From assembly GCA_050485905.1 (NCBI GenBank), contig JBJHCH010000052.1, positions 1 through 22,828 of the forward strand: DNA of 22,828 nt. The letters are read 5' to 3'. The DNA comes from JAWLCA01 sp050485905. GTDB lineage: Bacteria > Pseudomonadota > Alphaproteobacteria > Rhodobacterales > Rhodobacteraceae. A program made the translations under genes and the position numbers. The notes beneath the pieces are model-generated. The model was given only the letters and a program-made list of their open reading frames with translations, had not been told where the DNA came from and did not search any database. This document shows positions 7,083 through 14,113 of the stretch, piece by piece (the stretch's first letter is position 1; each line of letters opens with the position of its first letter).

Positions 7083-8081
7083 ATGACCACCAACCCGATC
7101 ACACCCACAATCCCCTTCGACAGGGACGGTAAGCACCACGGCTTCCTTCGCCTGCCGCATTCGCGCAACGAAAGCGCCTGGGGGGCGATCATGATTCCGG
7201 TGACGGTGGTGCGCAACGGCGACGGGCCGACCGCACTGCTGACGGGCGCGAACCACGGCGATGAATACGAGGGACCGATCGCGCTGCAGGCGCTGGCATG
7301 GGAACTGGAGCCCGAGCAGATTTCAGGCCGGGTCATCATCCTGCCCTACATGAACTATCCCGCGTTCCGCGCTGCCACCCGCGTCTCGCCCATCGACAAC
7401 GTGAACCTGAACCGCGCCTTCCCCGGTGCGCCCGACGGCACGGCGACGCAAAAGATCTCCAACTACTTCAACGACGTTCTGGTGCCGATGGCCGATGTGG
7501 TGCTGGACTATCATTCGGGTGGCAAGACACTGGATTTCCTGCCTTTCGCCTGTGCTCACTACCTCGAGTCCGTCAGCCAGCAGGACGCCTGCGTCGCCGC
7601 CGTCACCGCCTTCAACGCGCCCTACACGATGATGCTGCGCGAGATCGACAACGTCGGCATGTACGACACCGCGGTCGAGGCGCAGGGCAAGGTCTTTGTC
7701 ACCACGGAACTTGGCGGCGGCGGGTCGGCGACCGCGCGGTCCGCCCGGATCGCGCGGAAGGGGGCGCGGAACGTGCTGATGCACGCCGGCATCCTGCAGG
7801 GCACGCCAGAGCGTGAGGCGACGGTGATGCTGGATATGCCCGACGACGATTGCTACCACTTCGCCACGTCCGAGGGGTTGTTCGAGCCTGTCGTCGATCT
7901 GGGCGAGGCGGTGGAGCAAGGCGCGCTGATCGCGCGGGTCTGGCCGGCTGACCGAACGGGGATGATGCCGCTTGAATACTACGCCCAGCGGTCGGGCATC
8001 CTGGCCGCCCGGCATTTCCCCGGCCTGATCGGAACCGGCGATTGCCTGGCAGTGATCGCCACGGTGATGGATCAGGGCTGA
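7083..8081 (+). CDS. eutE: N-acetyl-diaminobutyrate deacetylase EutE/DoeB (AstE/AspA zinc family)
   Basis: This 332-residue protein is a zinc-dependent deacylase of the succinylglutamate desuccinylase/aspartoacylase family. Zinc ligands are visible in GANHGDEYEG (His58, Glu61) and DYHSGG (His144), and the catalytic glutamate is in TTELGG (Glu209). In ectoine degradation DoeB/EutE removes the acetyl group from N-alpha-acetyl-2,4-diaminobutyrate, the product of ectoine ring opening by DoeA/EutD, giving diaminobutyrate. Its usual partner eutD is absent next to it. It is 86 bases after eutC and runs convergently into the asnC-type gene with four bases between. The family call is secure; the substrate comes from context. 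Confidence 0.88.
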   Translation: MTTNPITPTIPFDRDGKHHGFLRLPHSRNESAWGAIMIPVTVVRNGDGPTALLTGANHGDEYEGPIALQALAWELEPEQISGRVIILPYMNYPAFRAATRVSPIDNVNLNRAFPGAPDGTATQKISNYFNDVLVPMADVVLDYHSGGKTLDFLPFACAHYLESVSQQDACVAAVTAFNAPYTMMLREIDNVGMYDTAVEAQGKVFVTTELGGGGSATARSARIARKGARNVLMHAGILQGTPEREATVMLDMPDDDCYHFATSEGLFEPVVDLGEAVEQGALIARVWPADRTGMMPLEYYAQRSGILAARHFPGLIGTGDCLAVIATVMDQG

Positions 8082-8085
8082 CCGC

Positions 8086-8586
8086 TCAGGCAGACCGCTG
8101 CAGGCGATCCTCCAGCACGTCGAAGGGCAGGCCGGGCTCATCCTTGGCGCAGCGGATCACCAGGCTGGTCTTGACGCTGGCCACGTTGTCGGCTGCCGTC
8201 AGTTGCTCGGTCAGGAAGTTCTGGAACGTGGACAGGTCAGGGGCCACGCATTTCAGGATGAAGTCGATCTCGCCGTTCAGCATGTGGCACTCGCGGACCA
8301 GCGGCCAGGCGCGGCAGCGGTTCTCGAAGGCACTCAGATCGGCCTCGGCCTGGCTGTGCAGGCGCACCATGGCAAAGACTGCCACCTCGAACCCCAGTTC
8401 GCGCGGGTTCACGTCTGCGTGGTAGCCGCGGATGTAACCTGCCTCTTCGAGCGCGCGGACCCGGCGCAGGCAGGGCGGGGCGGAGATGCCGACCCGCCGC
8501 GCCAGCTCCACATTCGTCATCCGCCCGTCAGCCTGAAGCTCGGAAAGAATCATTCTGTCGATGGGGTCCAGCCTCGATCCCGCCAT
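8086..8586 (-). CDS. Lrp/AsnC family transcriptional regulator
   Basis: The 166-residue protein has an N-terminal helix-turn-helix (LDPIDRMILSELQADGRM, then NVELARRVGISAPPCLRRVR) and a C-terminal ligand-binding RAM domain (ECHMLNGEIDFILKCVA). GGAGG lies a few bases before its ATG. There are two possible identities. Ectoine clusters often carry an AsnC gene (DoeX type) that senses ring-opening products. In Rhodobacteraceae an Lrp gene is also, from memory, a fixed divergent neighbour of trxB. It points away from the eut genes and sits divergent to trxB, so the second reading seems more likely. The family is certain; the regulon is not. Confidence 0.9.
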   Translation of the reverse strand: MAGSRLDPIDRMILSELQADGRMTNVELARRVGISAPPCLRRVRALEEAGYIRGYHADVNPRELGFEVAVFAMVRLHSQAEADLSAFENRCRAWPLVRECHMLNGEIDFILKCVAPDLSTFQNFLTEQLTAADNVASVKTSLVIRCAKDEPGLPFDVLEDRLQRSA

Positions 8587-8763
8587 GGGTCCTCCCGATT
8601 TTGGCGGAACTTACGCGCTGGGGCGGGCAGGCGCAACATTGTTTCGCCCATGCGCAATTTCTTTTCAGAAGACGCGCTGACGCGGGGCGGCGCGCCCGCA
8701 ACCGCACGGCATTGCATTCCGCGCAGAGGGTCATAGAACAGGCGCAAACCAAAGAGGCGGATC
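8587..8763. promoter_or_regulatory. Divergent promoter region between the Lrp gene and trxB
   Basis: This 177-base region must hold promoters for both directions. The hexamer GCGCAA occurs three times on the + strand (8631-8636, 8652-8657, 8742-8747). The first two are 21 bases apart, about two helical turns, which suits a multimeric Lrp-type regulator acting on its own gene and perhaps on trxB. No clear sigma-70 boxes stand out. Confidence 0.4.
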
Positions 8764-9708
8764 ATGGGCGAGACACGGCACACGCGGGTTCTGATCATCG
8801 GCTCCGGCCCGGCGGGCTATACGGCGGCGGTCTATGCGGCGCGGGCGATGCTGAACCCGGTGCTGGTGCAGGGCATCCAGCCGGGCGGGCAGCTGACCAT
8901 CACCACCGAGGTGGAGAACTGGCCCGGCGACACGATGGTCATGGGCCCCGACCTGATGGTGCGGATGGAGGAACACGCCAAGGCGATGGGGGCCGAGGTG
9001 GTGTCCGACTACATCTCCTCGCTGGACCTGTCGAAGCGTCCCTTTGTGGCAGAGGCCGACAGCGGCACGACATTTACCGCCGATGCGGTGATCCTGGCCA
9101 CCGGTGCGCAGGCGCGCTGGCTGGGCCTGCCGTCCGAGGAGAAGTTCAAGGGCTTCGGCGTTTCGGCCTGCGCCACCTGTGACGGGTTCTTCTACCGCGG
9201 CAAGGAGGTGGTGGTGATCGGAGGCGGTAACACGGCGGTCGAGGAGGCGCTGTTCCTGACCAACTTTGCCACCAAGGTCACGCTGGTCCACCGCCGCGAC
9301 TCGCTGCGGGCCGAAAAGATCCTGCAGCAAAGGCTGTTCAAACACCCGAAGATCGAGGTGCTTTGGGACCATACCGTCGACGAGGTGATCGGCCATGACG
9401 ACCCGCTGGGCGTGACGGCGGTCAAGGCGCGGCATGTTGCGACCGGCGCCATGACCGAGATCCCCTGTGCGGGTTTCTTCGTGGCCATCGGCCACTCGCC
9501 CGCCACGGAACTGGTCAAGGACCAGTTGGAGATGCACAACGGCGGCTATGTAAAGGTGCATCCGGGCACGACCGAGACCTCGATTCCCGGCGTCTTTGCG
9601 GCCGGCGACCTGACCGACCACGTTTACCGGCAGGCGGTGACGAGCGCCGGCATGGGCTGCATGGCCGCGCTGGACGCCGAACGCTTTCTGGCTGCGCAGG
9701 AAGGCTGA
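8764..9708 (+). CDS. trxB: Thioredoxin-disulfide reductase
   Basis: The 314-residue flavoprotein transfers electrons from NADPH to thioredoxin. It has the FAD-binding GSGPAG (13-18), the redox-active pair CATC (Cys136 and Cys139), the NADPH motif GGGNTA (153-158) followed by HRRDSLRAEK, and the C-terminal FAD motif GVFAAGD. Length and motif order are standard for the low-molecular-weight bacterial enzyme. The ATG has a purine-rich AAGAGGCGG upstream. The next gene on the same strand activates sulfate. Reduced thioredoxin is the donor for (P)APS reductase, so the two neighbours are functionally linked. Confidence 0.95.
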   Translation: MGETRHTRVLIIGSGPAGYTAAVYAARAMLNPVLVQGIQPGGQLTITTEVENWPGDTMVMGPDLMVRMEEHAKAMGAEVVSDYISSLDLSKRPFVAEADSGTTFTADAVILATGAQARWLGLPSEEKFKGFGVSACATCDGFFYRGKEVVVIGGGNTAVEEALFLTNFATKVTLVHRRDSLRAEKILQQRLFKHPKIEVLWDHTVDEVIGHDDPLGVTAVKARHVATGAMTEIPCAGFFVAIGHSPATELVKDQLEMHNGGYVKVHPGTTETSIPGVFAAGDLTDHVYRQAVTSAGMGCMAALDAERFLAAQEG

Positions 9709-9849
9709 CCGTTCCGGCTTGACGGTGCAAACGGGACGTTCTTCCCTTTTCGCTTGGCGATTTGTCAGGCAGCTTGAACTTTTTCCCGCTCGGGTTCAAA
9801 GCACCAGCGCCGGGCAGGACCGCTCGGTGCCGATTTGAAAGCCTGAGCG
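9709..9849 (+). promoter_or_regulatory. Gap before sat/cysC with an inverted repeat
   Basis: The 141 bases contain TTGAAC (9774-9779) and its inverted copy GTTCAA (9794-9799), 20 bases apart from start to start. A related TTTGAAA lies at about 9834. Such an arrangement could be a regulator site for sulfur control, but no family can be named. There is no obvious terminator after trxB, so read-through from trxB is possible. Confidence 0.25.
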
Positions 9850-11556
9850 ATGACCCTGCAGAACCTTGCCCCGATCCCGGAACTCTATGTCTCATACGAC
9901 AGCGCGCAGAAGCTGAAGGCGGACGCGGGCGATCTGCCGTCCTGGGACCTGAGTCCGCGGCAGATCTGCGATCTGGAACTGCTGATGAACGGCGGCTTTC
10001 ACCCGCTGAAGGGGTTCCTGACCCAAGCCGATTATGACCGCGTGGTCGAGGAGATGCGGCTGGCCGATGGCACGCTCTGGCCGATCCCCGTCACGCTGGA
10101 CGTCAGCGAGAAGTTCGCCGACGGGGTAGAGCCGGGGCAGGATGTTGCGCTGCGGGATGCCGAGGGGGTGATCCTGGCCATCCTGTCGGTCACCGACAAA
10201 TGGACGCCGGACAAGGCGCGCGAGGCGGCGCAGGTCTTTGGCGCAGACGATCTGGCGCATCCGGCGGTGAACCACCTGCACAACGTCGCCGGGCCGGTTT
10301 ATCTGGGCGGGCAGATCACCGGCATCCAGCCGCCCGTCCACTACGACTTCAAGATGCGCCGCGACACGCCGAACGAGTTGCGGGCCTTCTTCCGCAAGAT
10401 GGGGTGGCGGCGCGTCGTGGCGTTCCAGACCCGCAACCCGCTGCACCGGGCGCATCAGGAACTGACCTTTCGCGCGGCGCGCGAGGCGCAGGCGAACCTG
10501 CTGATCCATCCGGTCGTGGGCATGACCAAGCCCGGTGATGTGGACCACTTCACCCGCGTGCGCTGCTACGAGGCGGTGCTGGACAAGTATCCGGCCGCGA
10601 CCACGCATCTGTCGCTCCTGAACCTCGCCATGCGGATGGCCGGCCCGCGAGAGGCGCTGTGGCATGCGATCATCCGGCGGAACCACGGCTGCACCCACAT
10701 GATCGTGGGGCGCGACCATGCCGGGCCGGGGAAGAACAGCGCTGGAGAGGATTTCTACGACCCCTATGCCGCGCAGGATCTGGTGCGGCAGCATCAGGCG
10801 GAAGTCGGGATCGAGATGGTCGACTTCAAGCAGATGGTCTATGTGCAGGAGCGCGCCCAGTACGAACCCCGCGACGAGGTGGGGGAGGGGGCGACGATCC
10901 TGGATATCTCGGGCACCGAACTGCGCCGCCGGCTACGCGAGGGGATCGAGATCCCCGAGTGGTTTTCCTTCCCCGAGGTGGTGGAGCAGTTGCGCCGCCG
11001 CTATCCGCCGCGGCATCAGCAGGGGTTCACGGTGTTCTTCACCGGGCTGTCGGGGTCGGGCAAGTCCACCATCGCGAACGCGCTGATGGTGAAGCTGATG
11101 GAGATGGGCGGGCGGCCGGTGACGCTGCTGGATGGGGATGTGGTGCGGAAGCATCTGTCCAGCGAACTGGGGTTCAGTAAGGAGCACCGGGACATCAACA
11201 TCCGGCGGATCGGCTACGTGGCGTCGGAGATCACCAAGAACGGGGGCATCGCGATCTGTGCGCCGATTGCGCCCTATACGGCCACGCGGCGGGCGGTGCG
11301 GGAGATGGTGGAGGGGTTCGGGGCGTTTTGTGAGGTCCATGTGGCGACGCCGCTGGAGGAGTGTGAGCGGCGGGATCGGAAGGGGCTCTACAAGCTGGCG
11401 CGGGAGGGGAAGATCAAGGAGTTCACCGGGATCTCGGATCCCTATGAGGATCCGGCCAACCCTGAATTGCGGGTCGATACCCAGAATGTGGACGTGGATC
11501 ACTGCGCCCATCAGGTGCTGCTGAAGCTGGAATCGATGGGGCTGATCCGGGGTTGA
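9850..11556 (+). CDS. sat/cysC: Bifunctional sulfate adenylyltransferase/adenylylsulfate kinase
   Basis: This 568-residue fusion makes APS from sulfate and ATP and then phosphorylates it to PAPS. Residues 1 to about 385 are ATP sulfurylase, with QTRNPLHRAH (193-202) and GRDHAG (287-292). The rest is APS kinase, starting with FTVFFTGLSGSGKST, whose P-loop is GLSGSGKST (399-407), followed by LLDGDVVRKHL. This single-chain type is common in alphaproteobacteria, in contrast to the CysDN heterodimer. The start chosen at 9850 gives the expected N-terminus, although its ribosome binding site is weak. Both active sites appear complete. Confidence 0.95.
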   Translation: MTLQNLAPIPELYVSYDSAQKLKADAGDLPSWDLSPRQICDLELLMNGGFHPLKGFLTQADYDRVVEEMRLADGTLWPIPVTLDVSEKFADGVEPGQDVALRDAEGVILAILSVTDKWTPDKAREAAQVFGADDLAHPAVNHLHNVAGPVYLGGQITGIQPPVHYDFKMRRDTPNELRAFFRKMGWRRVVAFQTRNPLHRAHQELTFRAAREAQANLLIHPVVGMTKPGDVDHFTRVRCYEAVLDKYPAATTHLSLLNLAMRMAGPREALWHAIIRRNHGCTHMIVGRDHAGPGKNSAGEDFYDPYAAQDLVRQHQAEVGIEMVDFKQMVYVQERAQYEPRDEVGEGATILDISGTELRRRLREGIEIPEWFSFPEVVEQLRRRYPPRHQQGFTVFFTGLSGSGKSTIANALMVKLMEMGGRPVTLLDGDVVRKHLSSELGFSKEHRDINIRRIGYVASEITKNGGIAICAPIAPYTATRRAVREMVEGFGAFCEVHVATPLEECERRDRKGLYKLAREGKIKEFTGISDPYEDPANPELRVDTQNVDVDHCAHQVLLKLESMGLIRG

Positions 11557-11563
11557 GGGGCGG

Positions 11564-11580
11564 TTGGGCAAGTTGCCCAA
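11564..11580. repeat. Palindrome after sat/cysC
   Basis: TTGGGC (11564-11569) pairs with GCCCAA (11575-11580) around AAGTT. Allowing the inner bases, it is a near-perfect 8+1+8 palindrome. It lies 7 bases after the sat/cysC stop, in the convergent gap before the P1 peptidase gene (11557-11661). AAAA, not TTTT, follows on the + strand, so it is not a standard intrinsic terminator. The rest of the gap is AT-rich around 11601-11626 and includes GTTAACC. Confidence 0.4.
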
Positions 11581-11661
11581 AAATCCAAGCCCTTGATCTG
11601 AAAAGAAATCGCATTTTTTGTTAACCTGCCCTTTACCGTTAGGCACGGTCTGGCATGCCCG

Positions 11662-12651
11662 TCAGCCGGGCAGGTCGCGCCAGGCGGGCAGCAGGTCGCC
11701 GGGCATCGGTGTGGCGTGATAGACCGCCCGCGCGATGGCGCGGGACACGCAGACGGCGGCGGCGTGGCCGAGGCGGAAGCGGTCGGCCGGCGGGTCGGGC
11801 AGGGGGTGCGCGCCGGTCGCGGCCACGAAGACCAGATCGCCGTCGAAGGGTGTGTGGCTGGGCGCGATGGCGCGGGCGAAACCGTCCTGCGCGGCGGTGG
11901 CCAGCCGCGTCGCCTCGGCCTGGGTCAGGGCGGCGTCGGTGGCGAGGATGGCAAGTGTGGTGGCCTCTCCTAGACGTTTCGCGGGGGGCGGCTCGTCGTG
12001 CGGGTCGAAGCGGTGGGGCAGGCCGAGGCCGCCGTATTCCTGCCCCATCTCCCACGGCGCGGCCCAGAACTGGCGCGTGCCGGGCACCACCACCGACCCC
12101 AGCGCATTGACGGCAACCAGCGCGCCCAGCGTCACGCCGTTGTCCATCACCACCGAGGCAGAGCCGATGCCGCCCTTCAGGTTGCAGGTGGTGGCGCCAA
12201 AACCCGCACCGGCGCTGCCCAGCGCGAAATCCGGCCCGGCTGCTGCCAGCGCCGCACGGCCCAGCGGGGCGTAGGGATTCGCCCCCCAGTCCTTTGCCCC
12301 GCCGTTCAGCAGGTCGAACAGGATCGCGCCGGGCACGATGGGCACCCGTATGTCGCGGATCGGATAGCCCCGGCCCATCGCCCGCAGCCCGTCGGCCACG
12401 CCCGAGGCCGCGTCGAGGCCGAAGGCGGAGCCGCCCGCCAGCACCAGCGCGTCCACCTCCTGCACGATCTTGTCGGGGGCCAGAAGCTCCGTCTCTCTCG
12501 TGCCCGGCGCGCCGCCCATCAGGTTCATCGCGGCGGTGAAGGGGGCATCGCCCAGCAGAACGGTGACGCCGCTGCGGATGGCGGCGTCATGGGCCTGCCC
12601 GACCACCAGCCCCGGCACGTCGGTGATCAGGTTGCGTGCGCCCGGCCTCAT
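11662..12651 (-). CDS. P1 family (S58, DmpA/NylC-like) peptidase or amidohydrolase
   Basis: The 329-residue protein belongs to the Ntn-type S58 group, whose members cleave themselves and expose a Ser or Thr nucleophile. Known members include the D-aminopeptidase DmpA and the nylon-oligomer hydrolase NylC. Family features seen are the N-terminal NLITDVPGLVVGQAHD, LLAPDKIVQEVDALVLAGGS, and the region before TTLAILATDAALT, where Thr231 or Thr232 is the likely nucleophile. The residue before these threonines is Ala, where I recall Asn in NylC-like members. It ends a minus-strand run and starts 10 bases after the SDR gene stop. The natural substrate is unknown. Confidence 0.85.
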   Translation of the reverse strand: MRPGARNLITDVPGLVVGQAHDAAIRSGVTVLLGDAPFTAAMNLMGGAPGTRETELLAPDKIVQEVDALVLAGGSAFGLDAASGVADGLRAMGRGYPIRDIRVPIVPGAILFDLLNGGAKDWGANPYAPLGRAALAAAGPDFALGSAGAGFGATTCNLKGGIGSASVVMDNGVTLGALVAVNALGSVVVPGTRQFWAAPWEMGQEYGGLGLPHRFDPHDEPPPAKRLGEATTLAILATDAALTQAEATRLATAAQDGFARAIAPSHTPFDGDLVFVAATGAHPLPDPPADRFRLGHAAAVCVSRAIARAVYHATPMPGDLLPAWRDLPG

Positions 12652-12661
12652 GCTCGCGCCC

Positions 12662-13408
12662 TCATATGCAGCGCCCGCCGTCCACTTCCAGCGCGACGCC
12701 GGTGATCATGCTCGCCTCGTCGGAACAGAGGAACAGCGCGGCAGCGGCGATGTCGTCGGGGGTGGAGAAGCGCCCCAAAGGGATGGTGGACAGGAATTTG
12801 GCGCGAATCTCCGGCGTATCCTCTCCCATGAAGGATTTCAGCAGCGGCGTTTCCCCCGCCACCGGGTTCAGCGCGTTGACCCGGATGCCGTGGGGGGCAA
12901 GCTCCACGGCCATCGCCTTGGTCGCCGTGATCATCCAGCCCTTTGACGCATTGTACCAGTTCAGCCGGGGGCGGGGAGAGACACCGGCGGTGGAGGCGAT
13001 GTTGAGGATCGCGCCGCGGCCTGCGTTCTTCATGCCGGGGACGAAATGGCGCGCGGTCAGGTAGACGGATTTCGCGTTCACCGCCAGCACGCGGTCGAAT
13101 TCGGCCTCTCCCACCTCCTCCATCGGTTGCGGCAGGTGGGTGATGCCGGCGTTGTTGACCAGAATGTCGGGTGTGCCGAAGGCCGCGCGCGCGGCCTGAG
13201 CCAGCGCGGCGACGCTGTCGTTCGACGCCACATCCACCACCTGCACCAGACCGCCGATCTGGGCGGCGATTTCCTCTGCCAGCACCGGGTCGATATCGGC
13301 CACCATGACCCGCGCGCCCTCGGCCGCGAAGCGCCGGGCGATGCCCGCGCCAAAGCCCGAGGCGCCGCCGGTGACGATGGCGGTCTTGCCGCCCAGCCGT
13401 CCACTCAT
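12662..13408 (-). CDS. Short-chain dehydrogenase/reductase (classical SDR)
   Basis: This 248-residue classical SDR has the cofactor motif TGGASGFG (13-20), Asp38 or Asp40 after the second strand (suggesting NAD(H) preference), NNAG (85-88), and the catalytic set Asn111, Ser139, Tyr152 and Lys156. It probably oxidises a hydroxyl group or reduces a carbonyl on a small molecule that cannot be named from sequence. The ATG at 13408 overlaps the stop of the SGNH gene (ATGA), with AAGGAG upstream. A longer reading to 13615 would add 69 residues without SDR character and is rejected. Confidence 0.9.
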   Translation of the reverse strand: MSGRLGGKTAIVTGGASGFGAGIARRFAAEGARVMVADIDPVLAEEIAAQIGGLVQVVDVASNDSVAALAQAARAAFGTPDILVNNAGITHLPQPMEEVGEAEFDRVLAVNAKSVYLTARHFVPGMKNAGRGAILNIASTAGVSPRPRLNWYNASKGWMITATKAMAVELAPHGIRVNALNPVAGETPLLKSFMGEDTPEIRAKFLSTIPLGRFSTPDDIAAAALFLCSDEASMITGVALEVDGGRCI

Positions 13409-14055
13409 CCCATCATCTCCTTCACCTTGTCCGCCACGGCGGCGCCGAGCGTTGCATGGGCGGCTTCGTCCAGATGCACGCCGTCCAGACCGCTGGCGGC
13501 GACCAGCGCCCCGGCATCGAGGAAGCCCGCGCCCCAGCGCGCCGCCGCATCGGCGTATAGGGGCGCGAGGCGGGCGGATTTTGCAGCACCACCGGCGAAG
13601 ATCTCGGCCAGGCATCCGGCCTCGATCACCGGGGCGGGGGCGATCAGCAGGCAGGCGGGGGCAGTGCCGCCGGGGCCGGTGAAGCCCTGCCGGATGTGGC
13701 GCACAAGCTGTTCGACCGAGACCGCGATTTCGATCGGCGGGGCGTTGAACCGCGCCTTGCAGTCGTTGGTGCCCAGCATCACGACCACGAGGTCCAGCGG
13801 CATGTGGCTTTCCAGCACCGCCGGCAGCACCGAAAGGCCGTTCTTGTGGACGCCCGACACCGGGTCGGGGTGGACGGTGGTGCGGCCCGGAAGTGCTGCT
13901 TCCACCACATGCCAGCCGGGGCCGAGGGCGGCGGCCAGCACGCCGGGCCAGCGGGTGGCGCGGTCGAACCGCCGCGCGTCAAGGATATGTGCCATCGGCT
14001 GGGTGCCGTGGCTGTTGGAATCCCCGTAGATCAGGATCGTGCGTTCCGCCGCCAT
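13405..14055 (-). CDS. SGNH/GDSL-family hydrolase
   Basis: The 216-residue protein has the SGNH blocks GDSNSHG (Ser13 nucleophile), GTND (95-98) and DGVHLD (Asp191, His194), all at expected positions. It has no signal peptide, so it is a cytoplasmic esterase, thioesterase or related enzyme. Its sequence recalls the short arylesterase-like GDSN group. It overlaps the following SDR gene by four bases, so the two are probably translated together. It lies 58 bases after the formate dehydrogenase alpha gene with a hairpin in between. The substrate is unknown. Confidence 0.88.
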   Translation of the reverse strand: MAAERTILIYGDSNSHGTQPMAHILDARRFDRATRWPGVLAAALGPGWHVVEAALPGRTTVHPDPVSGVHKNGLSVLPAVLESHMPLDLVVVMLGTNDCKARFNAPPIEIAVSVEQLVRHIRQGFTGPGGTAPACLLIAPAPVIEAGCLAEIFAGGAAKSARLAPLYADAAARWGAGFLDAGALVAASGLDGVHLDEAAHATLGAAVADKVKEMMG

Positions 14056-14059
14056 GCCG

Positions 14060-14080
14060 GCCCCCGGTTGCTTCGGGGGC
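14060..14080 (-). other. 7-bp hairpin between fdsA and the SGNH gene
   Basis: GCCCCCG (14060-14066) pairs perfectly with CGGGGGC (14074-14080) around a 7-base loop, immediately upstream of the SGNH start and after the fdsA stop. There is no T run, so at most it gives partial termination or protects the upstream message. The effect is inferred. Confidence 0.4.
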
Positions 14081-14113
14081 AGAATGGCAGGGCGGCGGGG
14101 CGGGGAAAAGCCC

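Noticed and set aside
13409..13615. N-terminal extension of the SDR gene
   Set aside because: The Arg/Gly-rich extension lies inside the SGNH gene. The ATG at 13408, with AAGGAG and an ATGA overlap, gives a normal SDR start.
14060..14080. Intrinsic terminator after fdsA
   Set aside because: The stem is strong but no T run follows in either direction, so I list it only as a hairpin.
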